Source: Tetrapyrgos nigripes (lineage: Eukaryota > Basidiomycota > Agaricomycetes > Agaricales > Campanellaceae). From it: a DNA stretch of 64,000 nt. The DNA lies in the NCBI GenBank assembly GCA_013368315.1, contig JAACJM010000228.1, positions 1-64,000 of the forward strand, given 5' to 3'. The notes under the pieces are model-generated. The model was not told where the DNA came from. It ran no database searches and saw only the letters and a program-made list of their open reading frames with translations. Each line of letters begins with the position of its first letter. Position 1 is the stretch's first letter. The position numbers were made by a program, and so were the translations under genes. Positions 35,238 to 47,394 of this stretch are shown here, one piece after another.

Positions 35238-35795
35238 GATGTTAGACTTTGAACTTGAAGTGAGAGCGAAGAGAGGAAGAGTAGCAAAGTACAAGAGACG
35301 CGATAGATGATGGGCGGCGCTGGATTCCCTCAGACGTTCTGTGAGGTCAGAGATAACGGTCATACAAGCCTCTCACATCCGGTAGCCTATTTGTCTGCAG
35401 TGCCAACGTTTCATGATTTGCGAATTTGCATCCATGGGTGCAAGTTCGTTTGTGATGACACAACTTGATCAGAGCTTGCCTAGATCATCTAGAGCTTGAC
35501 ATCTGGTCTGGAAGAATCCTATACGAGCTCATAAGCAAGACGCGCAAAAAACAATGAGAAGGAAGTGACCATCAGCGAGGAGAAGTCTGGCCATGCGTAC
35601 GAGGCAGGCGGATATGGCTGACCGATCTTCGGTAAGGATCACAACGTCACATTTACAATGTCTCTTGGCTGTCAAGCTATTTTTAGAGCGGTTGCCCTCA
35701 TACACGACTCAAGACTTCAAGATTCTTGTACACGAGCATCCAGATACACATACAAAAAGTACTCATGGGCACAATCCAGTCTGTAACCGGGTAAT
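35238..35795. other. Spacer between the two GDSL genes
   Basis: No gene; presumably the promoter of copy 1 (minus strand) and the terminator of copy 2. Confidence 0.5.
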
Positions 35796-37005
35796 TTAGC
35801 TCAACCAAGTCGCCCACTGACTCTCTTTACCCTCAAATACTTTTGCAATTTCCCTAGCCACGATCCTATCGGCTTGTTCGCTAGGGTGCAGCTCATCAAA
35901 CCTATGTGAAATGGTCGATCAGCTCCAGTTTATGACGCAACATACATGAAGGCACGGAAGAAAAGAAAGGGAAGGAAAGAAAAAAGGTGAAAGAAAGGAG
36001 ACCTAAACGCACCACAAATAACTGTCTCGATCCGTCCCATTGACAACAGTACACACTCCGCTATCCGGAACGTTGAGCTCAAATACACAAGAATTGATGC
36101 ATCCAGTAACGTTAAATGCAGGTGCAGTTCCATTGAGGAAGTTTTCTGGGTGGTCAAACATGTCTTGGAAGAGAGAATGCGAGTCAAAGTATGCTAGAGA
36201 GGATACGTCAGAGCCTGGAATACGTAGTGTTGATAAAGAAGGACAATGCACTCACCAACATGTGCACCATCCAAAGTCGGTGCCAAATTTTGCAGCATCA
36301 GTTTAGTCAACTCGTTCCCGGCTTCTACCTGTTCCGTCATTTGGACAGACCACGCCGTGGTGTTTCTGTCCGTAAACCAGAACCGGTTGGGGTACGAGTC
36401 CGCCGCGTAGAGGATGGTGTGTTGCAGTGGGATCATCTGCGTGTAGCGTTGCAAGTCAGAACCTGGCATCAGAAAGCATTGTTCCAGCTAAAAGACAGAG
36501 ACAAACTCACATTTTGGAAAACAAAATTCCTAGCACCACCTTGCTCATAAAGCACCTTCACCCAATTAACCATACACTCTGCTACATCCACCACTGTAAC
36601 CCCCGGATCGTCTCCGGTAAGCAATGCGCTCACACCCAAATCATTCGTCCCAATCCAAAGCGTATACACCGTATCTCTTCCGCCGACCTTCTCCCCAGCA
36701 TCCGTTGCGTGAAATTCGAAATAAGAAGGAAGCTGGGACTCGAATACCGGAGGGAATGGGCGGAACGTGAGATTGTTGGAGCATGTAGCACCGGATTTGG
36801 CGAATGGGAAGAGAGTAGTGTGGGTGTAACCTGAGAGGTAGACCGGCCAGGCTTGAGCGTCGGAGCCGTCGCCTTTGTTGACGATGTCGGTGTAGGAGTC
36901 GCCGAAAGTGACGAATGATTTTATTTGGTTTGGTTTGAGGGGACTGTGAAGGGCCGAGACTCCGACAGCGATGACGAGGGCGGGAAGAAAGCTGAAGAGT
37001 TTCAT
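35796..37005 (-). CDS. Secreted GDSL (SGNH) esterase, copy 2
   Basis: Exons 37005-36511, 36436-36256, 36193-36013, 35901-35796, 320 residues, same intron positions as the neighbour, so a tandem duplication. Signal peptide MKLFSFLPALVIAVGVSA. Blocks VTFGDSYTD, GTNDLGVSA and FDELHPSEQADRI hold Ser, Asn, Asp and His. It lacks the 17-20 residue linker that copy 1 has after the signal peptide. Cys residues in the third exon (GCINSC) suit a disulfide-stabilised extracellular enzyme. Confidence 0.92.
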
Positions 37006-37561
37006 GATCGGTTTGAGGGAGAGGTCGGAATTTTGAGGTAACGATACCTGGACGCGACGAAGGTTGGGTGAGTTTGGGACCTAGACTGGAGTTTTTAAGA
37101 AAAGCCTCACCGACATCTTTAGCCATTTATGCCCGTTCACCTGATACTCCCTTCACACGTCGTAGCCCCATAAGAACCGCTTTTTCGAAACGTTTTGCAT
37201 TTGCAAGAATAATTTGATGGATCCATGACGTTTTGCCAGTGTTTTACCGCACTCGTGACCAAGCCTGGAATCTGTTAGAAACGTGTAAGAGAACGTAAAA
37301 GAGCCAAAATAAGAGAATCGTTCGACAACTCGTAGGCAAAAATATAATTGTTGCATGTTCTCAACAGGTCCAATCAAGACGGCCCGCTGGTCCCAATTTC
37401 TTCTCAGCCCCGAGATACATCCGGACGAACAGCAGAGCAATCAGAAGTGACGAAGTAGAAGTTATTATAATTCCAAGCAGACAGACCACGTACAATGCAT
37501 ATCCAACAGCTAAACACCGGCTTAACCCAACCAGCCCACTCATCTACACTTCTAAACTTTC
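37006..37561. other. Intergenic region, no gene supported
   Basis: Short frames only; promoter of the GDSL gene on the left and 3' region of the proline-rich gene on the right. Confidence 0.5.
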
Positions 37562-38203
37562 TCATCTCCGGGCAGACGTAGGCTTGGGAATCCCATAAGC
37601 CTTCTCGAAAAACTCGTCCAACCACTCAAAGAACACCTCTTTATCTTCTTGCGACAGATTTGCCCAATTTATGACCATCTCCTCTTCCTCCTCCTGCTCT
37701 GGTTCCTGTACTACAGGCTGGGGCTCACGCTGGTAAGAAGGTGTTCGTGAAGGTAGCGCAGGCGGTGTGGGTTTGGACGACGTCACCGAAGACGTTGTTG
37801 ACGCAGATCCGGAACGTTTGGGTAGCATAGGAGGAGCACTTGGAGTTTTGCCAAGATATGATGGCACCCTTGCACCAAGATTTGAAGATCCGGTCGAGCT
37901 GGTTCTAGCTGGTAACGGAGGAGGAGCTGGCCTTGGACTAGGTGTTAACGACGGTGATTGACCAGGTAAAACAGGTTTTGTTGACTTTTTGATGACTGGA
38001 GGACCACCCGGCCGTGCATTTGGTGCTGGACTCGGCGAAGATGACGGTGGTATAGGAACATCTGCGGCACTAGACGTAGCCCGTCTGACCGGTGGAGGGG
38101 GAAGCGGGGCTTTTTCTTGTGGACGACTCCTCGAGTTTATACGAGGTGGTGGAGGTGGACGCGGCCCTTCGCCGTTATAAGGATTCCAATTCGTGTCCTT
38201 CAT
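37562..38203 (-). CDS. Proline-rich protein with SH3-ligand motifs
   Basis: 213 residues from the Met in MKDTNWNPYNGEGP. Most of the chain is low-complexity Pro/Ser/Arg with several class I/II SH3-type motifs (PRPPPPP, PLPPPP, PPALPSRTP, PPPLPARTS). An acidic run follows and then a well-structured C terminus, INWANLSQEDKEVFFEWLDE, with a buried-helix pattern. Proteins of this build often act as cortical actin or endocytosis adaptors, which is inference only. The frame stays open upstream to 38311 and a 5' exon with a normal ATG may exist near 38405, so the start is uncertain. Head-to-tail with the WDR7-like gene. Confidence 0.65.
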   Translation of the reverse strand: MKDTNWNPYNGEGPRPPPPPRINSRSRPQEKAPLPPPPVRRATSSAADVPIPPSSSPSPAPNARPGGPPVIKKSTKPVLPGQSPSLTPSPRPAPPPLPARTSSTGSSNLGARVPSYLGKTPSAPPMLPKRSGSASTTSSVTSSKPTPPALPSRTPSYQREPQPVVQEPEQEEEEEMVINWANLSQEDKEVFFEWLDEFFEKAYGIPKPTSARR

Positions 38204-38627
38204 CGATACACTGTTCGCTTGAATGAGTCTAGTTCTCTTGGAGGATGAAGGCGGAAGAAATGAACCTAGTATTTCGGTCCTTTGTATTCTGGACCTTATT
38301 AACAGTAGCATCTTTAGCTTTTACTGTTTTCTGCTTTAATTCTGCAACTTTTGAGAGGATTTAGTATCAAAATGAAGGAAAATGCAGGACTTACAGGTAG
38401 GCATGTTGGTGGTTGCAGATCAAGCGCGGTCGGCAAAGTGTACAGCCTCAGGCCTAGACCCGACACGGTGGTGTGATATCCATCTCCCTCTTATCTTCTG
38501 GTAGAACTGCTGAACTGCATTCGCGTTTATTCTCTTATTATAACATATTTATTGACCCAAGCAAAAATTCCAGACTCAAGAACTCAGAAATCGCACCTGC
38601 GAGATATCGAACCGCCCTAGGGCTTCA

Positions 38628-41600
38628 CTACGTGTTAAAAGTCAAAATACTCTCCCTAATCTTCAGCTTGACGCTCCTGTCTGCTACCCAATCAAATGAG
38701 ACAAACTTGAGTGTTTCGGCTGTCGTCATTATGCCTATGAATCATTATGGTCAGCCTAGCACTCGCATATAAAATTAAGCACACTCACCCTCCTCCCCGA
38801 CATTGAAACCTAACTTCTTATACGGTTCATCGCCATCACTAGCATTTTTCCCTGCAGTTCCTCCCGTCCCACCCCACCCTCCAATCCCCCCAATAGTTCT
38901 ACTACTCTGCCTCGGAGGTGCTCCAGGGTTGAAAAAACTCGAAAAGCTCGACCCAACTTTCCAAACCAATGCTACACTTTCCTTCAAACTCAACGTAACC
39001 AATCTCCTACCATCAGGCGAGAAACTGCACGCAGTAATTGGCTCCTTGTGCGCCTCGAGGACGTACAACCGTATGGCGGTTTTCAAATCATACATAACGA
39101 TAGTGCCCTCTGAAGTTCCAACGGCGAGACGCTGTGAGGAAACGTGGAAATCGATGGAGGGAAAGCTAAACGAAATTTAGCTGAGCTACATAGCCATCCA
39201 TAGCAAAGATGAAGTTGCAACTCACGTTTTGACAACATGCCCCAAGATCTCCGTCACCGTATCCAATACCGCATCTCTATCCTTTCCACCTGTAGAATTG
39301 GGATCCAGACTCTTTACCACCGCTTCCAACAGTTTAGGAAGGTTAGGAAGTAACACCAGAGGACGCTTTCGAATTAAGAACGCCAGTATTTGTAACACCG
39401 CTTTTCGATGCTCCAACACGGAATCCTTCGAGTCTTTATCTCCTCCGGCTGCCGCACTCGCTGAAGCTCCATCACCTGCTCCTCCTGTAGTACTACTTGG
39501 TCTATCACCGCTTAGGCTGGAAGTCCCTGTGATCTCCATCCCCAATGTCATGACAAAGAGTCCCCTTGCCTCTTCTCTACCTGCGATTGCCAAGACTGCA
39601 TTACGAGCCACAGCACTGACTGTAGTTGTAGATGTTACCGCTCCAGTAGTGACTAGACTGGCACTGGTCGCCCTAGACAGCGAAGAGGGGTTGGACTTTG
39701 ATGGAGATGGAGAGCTATGTACTGGTTTAACTGGTGACGAAGAGATACCAGGGGCAGGTGGAGGAAATGTAGTAGTTGCCATTAACTCCTTTCTCGCACT
39801 TGTAGCCAGGACGAATAATCTACGTAGAATCTCCACCGCCATGTAATGCTGCCAAACATGGAAACCTCGGGAGGAGAGATCGATAGCAAGGATTAGATAG
39901 CTGGGATGGAAGTGTACTGGGGCATGGTGAGAGTGTTGAGGGTACGCGGAATGTAGGTAGAGGGAGATAGACTTGGTAATGTCGGTCAAAGCACTGCAAG
40001 GAGGGAATAGGACTATGAGTCTAAATGTAACGCAGTTCTAAGGGAAAGTAGCCTACCTGGTAGAAAACAGACTATATTTCTCCGCCGCTAGATAACCACA
40101 TAGAAATAACGAAAGAGCAGCAGTGCGAGACTCTTGATCTGCCTCCGGTTGTAGACTCGGTACTACTCAATCGTAAGATTCACTTCCCAATTGACAACAA
40201 CTCTCCTAAAAGCAGACGACTTACGATGTTGCTGCCATTCATTAACCAAAGCAATGGTCTCCTCATCTGACAACCTCACCACCGCAGCGTCAAATAGCGT
40301 CCGTACAGCGTGCCGTAGCTCAACTGATATCAAGGTCAGACGCGAACATATATTCTGCCTTCTCAACACCCACCGGAGCCGATCGCATCAAACCACTTCT
40401 GCGCCAGATATGCGAGATCTGGAGGCTTGTAAGAGGGACCGATCAAACTTCCCAAAGACGTCGTATAGAACGCAGACACTGTTGACACTGCATCGCTGAA
40501 TTCTGTTGAAAAGCTCGATATCATGGAAAGTGGATAAGGACGAAGAAAGCTTGCCTACCTTCGAAGATCCCCAGTGCACGCAAAGAAACGATAATTGCCA
40601 ATGCTCTGGTAGCTGAAACCTCCCCTGAGATCCTCCAAGGCTGTTCAGAAACCGCAGATTGGTATAGGGAGGTGCACCCAAGCCTTCGATTACAGATATA
40701 CAGGAAAATCAGCCATCTGTGCGACGAAGGCAAGACAGGAACGTAAGAGTCGACTCACTTGTGAAACCCAACGCTCACGTCACCCATGACCACGATTCCC
40801 AGCTGCTCTTCACATATCTCATCAATGCTGGGATTAATTCCAGGCGTCAGAAGCACCGAGAGAATTGCCTTCAGACGATCTCTCGCAGCGAGGATATTCG
40901 CAGTTTGATTTTTACTGGTGCTTATGGATTTGATCACGGTAGTCGATTCCGAGATGAAGTGTTCCATGTTGAGAACCAAGGTAGAAACTAACGTAGGAAG
41001 GGAAGGAATCGATAAGTACGAGACCGAAATGGCCAAGTGCGTAAACGCATACCAGAATCTAAGCCTTGATCGTGGCTTCCAATGACGGACAAAGGACTTG
41101 GAGACGAAGTGGGCTTGTCTAGAGACCTGTGATCATCATGATATCTGAATGCGCAGGTAATGAAGTGAAAACACTCGACATACTTAACTTTCCAACCACC
41201 CTGACTCTTCAATTCCTCCGCCTTGTCACTTGCCATAGACCTCCAAAATTCCTTCGTTTTGACATCCCACAATCTTACACGTCGATCCGTGTAAAGCAAC
41301 AAAAGGTGGTGATGATGATTCTCGTCTTCCTTGAGCCAAATTTCATGTAACGGAGTCGGAGAACCTGGTATGATGTATAAGCTGCTTCACAATTAGCCCG
41401 TATCCTCTTCCTAAGTAAATCAGGATCAGAGTAAACTCACAATTGAAGGCTATCCAGAGCAACCACTGCGATTGTCCCATCTTCGGAAACACATAGGATA
41501 CATCCACGGAGAGGACTAGTTCTCAAGTCTTCTTCGTCAAACTGAATCACCTTTGTGAGAAGAGTGAGGAAGATAGTCCAATAGGCGCAAAGTTTGAGGC

Positions 41601-44450
41601 TGTCGAGCATTTTGAGCAGCGTACTCCAGAAACTCGGCACGAAAATACGCACTCCATGTTCCATATACCAACTGATCCATCATCTCCACCTCCAACCATA
41701 AGACGTTCATTCGTTTTCTCGCTCTTCACCAAATGTAAAATCACAACAGGCGCTCCTAACGAAACCTCAGATGTCTTTCCATAGAAACTGGACCAATTAG
41801 AACCGGGGTCCTGACACATCTTCGTCAAGGTCGTTTGTCGAAGACGACCATCAGCTGTGCGATGCGACAAATGTCATTATTGCAAGTCAAGTCGAAAAAG
41901 AGGAAAAGAAGGACAAGAAAACGCACTATATCCCAAGATGACAAGATTGACGCTCAGAGGCATCACCGCACTCAAAGTCCCAATCGAATCCGACTGGTCG
42001 CGACTAACGGAGGACTTGCGACTAGACCAAATAATGCGAGAAGAGTCGGTAGAATTTTTCGGTTCGTTCAGCTGTAGTAGCTGTCCTTCATCTGATACGT
42101 CATTCCAGTGGAAAGATTTCAAGACTCTTCGGCCATTGCTATCCCTCAGTGTCATCATGAAGTGTCTTGAAGAGGTCAATTCAACTGAATCGTAAGGCTC
42201 GGTAATGAAGGTTTGGAGAAGTAGTTTAGGCCTGAGCGAGCCGTGACGTTTAAATCTTACGACCACGTAGACAGTGGAGAGAACTCACTGTACTATTGCG
42301 CCTTGAGGCAACTCTTTTAACGAGGCCGCCTTCACGACGTCGTTATTTGCATCAACAACATTTCGGAGGGAATAGAGCTCGCATTTGTCCTGGAATAAAT
42401 CGGTCATTAAAACGCGAGCTTCATGTGAAAATCCAGAACGCACCTCGAAAGCTACGACTAGTTGGTCGTTCTCAAACCATGCACAGTCAATGATATTCTG
42501 CCATTGACAGGCGAAGAGCACTCGGAAAGAACGCTTCTCATACATGAAAGCCTTAAAACGGTAATAATTCGGTTTGTTGTGTTCGGAGCAAGCACAGTCA
42601 CAGTCACTCACCACTACTTCCTGATCTGACCACACAAGACCTCGCACTAACCCTTCAATGGCAGCGAACCGATAGTTCCTATGAGGCATTGCAGATATAG
42701 CTTCGGTGGAAACGAACGCTGGCCCAAGTGTCACTCTTCCCGGCTGTGGGCTTGAGTCATCAGAGACGCCGGTAGTTTGCTCTGTTCGTTTTGTCTGTTT
42801 GAAGGGATTTGCTAAAGGACCTAAAGCATGGGATAGATTGAGGGGTAGAGACTCGGCGGATTGATGGTCTCGTTCACGGTCCCTGAATGCTTGTGCGTGC
42901 CCGGCAGCGGGATTAGGAATGACACCAGGTGGTACAATGTGAAGCTTTTGTTCGACAAAGTGATTGTCGGTGTTGATGTAACAGAACATGAGGGCCTCTG
43001 GAGAAGTATAGGCTAAGCTTGCATTACAATAGGAATACGGAGCATACTGACGTTCAGGTGTCCAATACAACTCGACAGCCTTTGAAGAGCTATCACAGTA
43101 CCATTGTCCGAGTTTCTCAAGAGTTACGCTAAAAGCACCAGCCAAATGATTTGTTCGTAGCTCAAGAACAACCAATCGGCATTGCTCCGAGCCGCCTAAT
43201 TCGGGACTATCTGCACATGTGAAAGAAGAGGAATTTGGGTCGAGGGAGGCACAGGCTACGAGTAAGGTATACTGCGATGGATTTCAGTTGTCAGCTTAAT
43301 CTACAGGGAAAAAACTTACCTCTCCAGCACAATACGCTCGAAGAGTATCCCAGATCCACAAATCGTGTTGAGAGTTGCGAGGGCTCACGCCCTCGGGTGG
43401 GAGAAGATTAGTGTTGTTGAGATGGGTCGTCGTTAGGCTTCTTCCATCTGTAGAATGAAGAATGCATAGGTGACTACGGTGAGACCGAACATTAGTGAAG
43501 GATTTGAGGCGAGCTAGAATTGGGCGTACCCTGACTCTTGCAACACTGCTATAACTTCTAAATCGCTGAAAAGCTGCACATTTGACACTGATTTTCTCGG
43601 CCCACGACAGGGCAGCAAGACATGCCCAGATGTCGTGAACGCATGTGAGCCAGACACAGATAGATGGGACCTTGGTGCGTCTTTTCGCTTGATAGCACTT
43701 GATTCCGTGTTTCCGGGGGTCATTTTGTCTCCAGAAGACCCAGCATCGACAGAAGGAGGTCTATCAACGTTCCTCTCCTTCTCTCTTTCCTTTTCCTTGG
43801 GAGCATGGCCCTTTAGCATATCTTTCAATTTGTCTGCTTCTTCGTCAAAATCCACATAGTTCTTGGGTGCCTCAACTTGCTCTGTTGTAACCCCAGAAAC
43901 AATCCTAGACCGCATGTTGACCGAGAAGGGAGACGGGGAGTGTCCCGAAGGAGAAGGCGAACGAGAAGTCATGAGGGATGTACGAGACACAGACATACGG
44001 GAAGGACTACTTGGTGAAGTTGATCGAGCAAGGTGCACCGGAGTTTTGAGATTAAGCTGCACGTGAGCCTCCTGTCTTTGTAGTGAAGGTAATATCACAA
44101 TACTCCCGTCTTCGAGGCCGATTACCGATCCTCGCATTCTGCCACCCTCTTCAGGACCCCAAGAAGCTAGCACAGACGACGGAGTTATGCTACCATTTCC
44201 TTCAATGAAGTTAGACCTATCAAGGCGATCCCGCGATCCGGAGATAGTCGTGAAAATCAGGGGCACCAGGAAGGGCTCTGATGGAAAATCCATGTCTAAG
44301 ACTGAAGTAGTGGAAGACGGATGGTCCACTGTGACTGGAGGGTTTGTTCCTGCAAGTTAGTGTGTAATTATGATCTTGAAATGCGTCAAAGCTACCTAGC
44401 ACACGAACAGCAGAGTGACTGGAGACCGCGATGGTGGTCCAGGAAGAAGA
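38628..44450 (-). CDS. WDR7-like (rabconnectin-3 beta) WD40 protein
   Basis: A long, many-exon minus-strand gene. Junctions checked by hand include 44349 (acceptor), the QES/DGRS join near 43540-43450, the CAGE donor near 43320, and the last join that yields GIMTTAETLKFV and stop at 38628-38630. The C-terminal part is clear: QRLAVGTSEGTIVMYDLKTA, HKEPITACSFSPDGRRLVT, VALVWKVGSSFSSFFNPGAPP, a layout I associate with WDR7. N-terminal and middle WD repeats include GSVIGLEDGSIVILPS, MVGGGDDGSVGIWN and YTDRRVRLWDVKT. WDR7/Rav-type proteins help assemble or regulate the V-ATPase on endosomes and vesicles. The first exon (before VSSHSAVRVLG, about 44400) has no in-frame ATG in view, so the start is not settled. 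Low-complexity Ser/Pro inserts occur near 44000 and 39700. Confidence 0.8.
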
Positions 44451-44651
44451 CGCGTCTGAATTCTCACGTGGATAATGAACAGTGACGTCACTCGACCTCA
44501 GGCCTCAGGTGCCGGTTGAACGGCGGTTGCGCTTGACCTCCTTATTACCAACGCTTTCACGCTATGGTGTGTCACTCGGATTGTCATCCCCAATTCCTTA
44601 GAGCTGAGCTCATTCCGCTTAGTGAAAGGAAAGTCCGGTTCAGTCCGGTTC

Positions 44652-44784
44652 ACACGCCGAAAATACAAAAATATCCGCTCGGCAGAAAGGCGTACAGAAA
44701 CACACTTTTTTACAGATATATCTTATATCAGTAGTAGTGATGTGATCTATCCGTCCAGTGGATATTTTTGTCTTTTCGGCGTGT
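44652..44784. mobile_element. 133-bp MITE
   Basis: The ends are inverted repeats of about 26 bp, ACACGCCGAAAATACAAAAA at the left and ACACGCCGAAAAGACAAAAA read inward from the right, both continuing ATATCC. It is surrounded by GGTCCGG-type sequence of the neighbouring hAT relic and may be nested in it. No certain target duplication. Confidence 0.75.
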
Positions 44785-44805
44785 CAGGCCAAAAATTTCC
44801 GGACG

Positions 44806-45852
44806 CAGGACCGAACCTTCGGTCCGGTTCACAAATTCTCTGAACTTCGGACTGGACTTCGCGTCCTCTGAACTTCGGTCCGGTCCAGGTCCAAGAGAAG
44901 TTCGGACGCGTCCGAACTTCTGCCTTGCCCGAGATGCCCAAAAAACGACTTTTTGGTTCAAGTTAAATACAGATGTACTTATAAATATGTGAAAGAGTGA
45001 AAAATGTAATTATTCCATCATCTGGGGGCTAGTACCTTCGTCCTCGGTCTCGCTATCATCGGCTGCTTCATCATCTCCAAAATAATAGTCCTCTAGAGTT
45101 TTTCTAAGGTCGGTAATATGTTCTGCAGCTTGTTGATCAGCAGAAATGTGCCCGTTGCGGTATGCAGCTTTGAGAATTTGCAAAGCAGCAAACATTTCTG
45201 GTTTCAACCGTTTTGTATCTGTGAGGCCGGCACTTGAGAGAATGTCCGTTCTGATGGAGTCCCAGAGCCCTGTATCACAAGATAGTCTCGTGCAATACGT
45301 GCAAGTGTTGGATAAGTATCTTGATGTTGCTGCAACAGTTCAGGTGAGTAGGATCATGAAAGAGATTTAAATGCAATCCTGACCTGGAACATTACTCGGA
45401 ACTCAGTAAGCCAAGCTAATCAGGCCAAAAGTGTTTGAGCGGGGACCTAAGCACAAAGCCAATAGCAGAAAATTTCCGGTAACATTGAAAAGATGTTGAC
45501 AAAATTCACACATAAGTGGCACAAAGAAGATATATTTGGGCTAGTTGAGGTACAGGGACTCGGTACTGTTGCTGTACAATACTAACCTACCCAAAGTTTG
45601 TGCGAGACGAGTAGACACACATATAGGGGTTGGGGCACATCGTGGTTGAAGAGTAAGAGGCGCTGTACCTGACCGACAAACTCCTGGTCCGAATCGGTCC
45701 GGATGCGTTCGGACGTGTCCACCAATTTCAATGACTTTCTGGACTGTGAACTGGACCTGTGGTCCGGTCCTCAGAATTTCTGAACCTCGAGTCGGACTTT
45801 TGGTTCAGTCCAAGGAAGTCCAGTCCGGACCACGGACCAGGACAGGTCCTAG
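44806..45852 (-). mobile_element. hAT element, deleted, with GGTCCGG-rich ends
   Basis: Both sides carry arrays of GGTCCGG / GGACTGGAC / CTGAACTTCGG motifs in opposite orientation (44806-44930 and 45685-45850), and the middle has the end of a hAT transposase. The exact termini and 8-bp duplication could not be fixed. Confidence 0.6.
45010..45329 (-). pseudogene. hAT transposase C-terminal fragment
   Basis: The minus strand reads HQDTYPTLARIARDYLVI then GTPSERTFS, and after a 2-nt frameshift SSAGLTDTKRL, MFAALQILKAAYRNGHISA and an acidic tail to the stop at 45010. This is the conserved hAT C-terminal dimerisation region (yPxLaxlArdxL...sEr.FSsag). Catalytic N-terminal parts are missing. Confidence 0.85.
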
Positions 45853-46156
45853 CAAGCCTAGCTGCGCATCGTTCCTCGACTTTGGCTTTAAAAGCGGGGG
45901 AAAAACGCATCTTCATACGTATGACAGTACGGACGAAGAGCATGAGCGAGATGAGGAAGATGAAGACCATCATATAGACAGTAGAGGTGAGGCTAGCCCA
46001 GTTAACGAGGAAATGGGCTTGGAGTTTGAGGGATTCTTTGGCCGCAGAGGAAAAGGGGAAGTCGGTCCATGGGTCTGTAAGTTGGAGAGTGACCGCGTAG
46101 GCCACAATCAACAAGAAGATACCCTTGAAGAAGTTGAGATGGAATTCCAGCCCCAT
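45853..46156 (-). pseudogene. Third, truncated four-helix membrane protein copy
   Basis: An ATG at 46156 opens about 100 codons with two hydrophobic helices and FSPAFKAKVEERCAARLA, matching LRPAFKAKLEEYRAACKA of the intact gene at 12.1 kb. Directly after this motif the frame runs into the GGTCCGG-rich end of the hAT relic, so the gene was cut by that insertion. The remaining two helices are not found nearby. Confidence 0.7.
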
Positions 46157-46544
46157 TGTGATAGTACGACTCAGCGGTTGTTTAGTGGAGGTTAGGGAGG
46201 TGGTTCGGAATGAAGAACCAGCGTGGTCATGCGCAGTGGTTTGATGGCAATAACGCCCCGCATTTTATCTTATCTAAGCGAGAACCCCTAGCTGCGAGTG
46301 AAGCAAAAACTTGGGAAAAGTTCATAAAGTCGTGGAGTAATTATAAGAGAGATCTTGTGGGACAGGCATTGAGACCTGCAGGATTACAATAAACCACATT
46401 TAAATTTCCATGGAAAAGTCACGGTGATACATGATGTTTGATTCGTAAGAACGATTCAGTGTTCCGCCTTGCCCTAGGCACTTGATTGATCAGAAAGATT
46501 TATACTCAGAGTATTTCGAAACATACCGTGCACATCTTGTTTTC

Positions 46545-46991
46545 TCAGGAGCTCTTCGTCTGCTCCTCAGACTTGTAGTTCTCTAGCTTGGCGAAGAAAT
46601 CCGAAGTATACTTTGAATCGACAAACTCTCTAATCCATTCCACCCTTCCGTCCTTTCCACACTCCAGAATGAATACATACTCATTCTTATACGGCCCAAT
46701 TATAGTCTCTCCAGTACTGCTTGCCCAGATCACCACCTTTCTCTCCTTCTCATCCACTATCATCTCCTTCACCTTGATATGAAAATTGCTCATCGCTTTC
46801 ATGCGTGGCCCGAACCATTTTTTCCATTCCTCATTGTTCATAGGAAGGCGTTCGAGTGAGAGAGGTAAGATTTGGGAAATACAAGAAGGAGACCTCCACG
46901 ATTCGGACATTAAAGCTTCCAAATCCCAGGAGTTGTAGGCGGATACGAAAGATTGGGTTGTGGCTTTTAAAGCTTCTGTGTCAATGGCCAT
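46545..46991 (-). CDS. NTF2/SnoaL-fold protein
   Basis: Single exon, 148 residues. The opening helix (ALKATTQSFVSAYNSWDLEAL) and later strands (NFHIKVKEMIVDEKERKVV, WASSTGETIIGPYKNEYVF, GRVEWIREFVDSKY) follow the cone-shaped NTF2-like fold of SnoaL-type proteins. Fungal members are small cytosolic proteins, some isomerases or hydratases in secondary metabolism, many of unknown role. No pathway neighbour is visible. A 37-bp near-perfect palindrome lies about 190 bp upstream of its ATG. Confidence 0.82.
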   Translation of the reverse strand: MAIDTEALKATTQSFVSAYNSWDLEALMSESWRSPSCISQILPLSLERLPMNNEEWKKWFGPRMKAMSNFHIKVKEMIVDEKERKVVIWASSTGETIIGPYKNEYVFILECGKDGRVEWIREFVDSKYTSDFFAKLENYKSEEQTKSS

Positions 46992-47184
46992 GATGAGTGA
47001 GTCGATAGACCTTGCTTGCTGAAGGCAGCTTTGACAAGTAAAACCTTCTTATATACCTAGGTGGCACTCCCATCAGGCACTTACTAGTCTTGATCGTTGT
47101 TGAATAATGCCGACGGACAATCATACGTTTGCGTACCCAGTTGCGACCAACCACAAAGTGCATTTGACAAAAGACATTGTTACG

Positions 47185-47221
47185 GGGAAATACGGAGAAT
47201 TTGAAATTCTCCGTATTTCCC
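47185..47221. repeat. Perfect hairpin, 18-bp arms
   Basis: Arms GGGAAATACGGAGAATTT and its exact complement are separated by one base. It lies in the region upstream of the SnoaL-fold gene and directly abuts the next element. Confidence 0.9.
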
Positions 47222-47222
47222 G

Positions 47223-47394
47223 ACAAAATTACCGTCTGTTATAAATCCTCACAATGGTGGTAAGTTGTAACCAGGTTGGGACGTGATTGCAACATAGTTA
47301 TACATAATCATATTATGAGGGTTATAATCCCGTTATTTCACACCATGGTGTGAAATAACCTTCGTAATAAGATTATAACCGACGGTAATTTTGT
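47223..47394. mobile_element. 172-bp foldback MITE
   Basis: Terminal inverted repeat ACAAAATTACCGTC followed by (T/G)GTTATAA on both sides. The right half holds a perfect 28-bp palindrome (47332-47359, centre CACCATGGTG) flanked by GTTATAATC and GATTATAAC, so the molecule can form a long hairpin. Confidence 0.75.

Noticed and set aside
34434..35363. Longer N terminus for GDSL copy 1 from a Met at 35363
   Set aside because: It would bury the clear signal peptide starting at 35237 and has no counterpart in the tandem paralogue.
38590..38650. GGTTCGATATCTC-like sequence suggesting a tRNA B box on the minus strand
   Set aside because: No acceptor stem, D arm or A box at the right distance, and it overlaps the WDR7-like gene's last codons.
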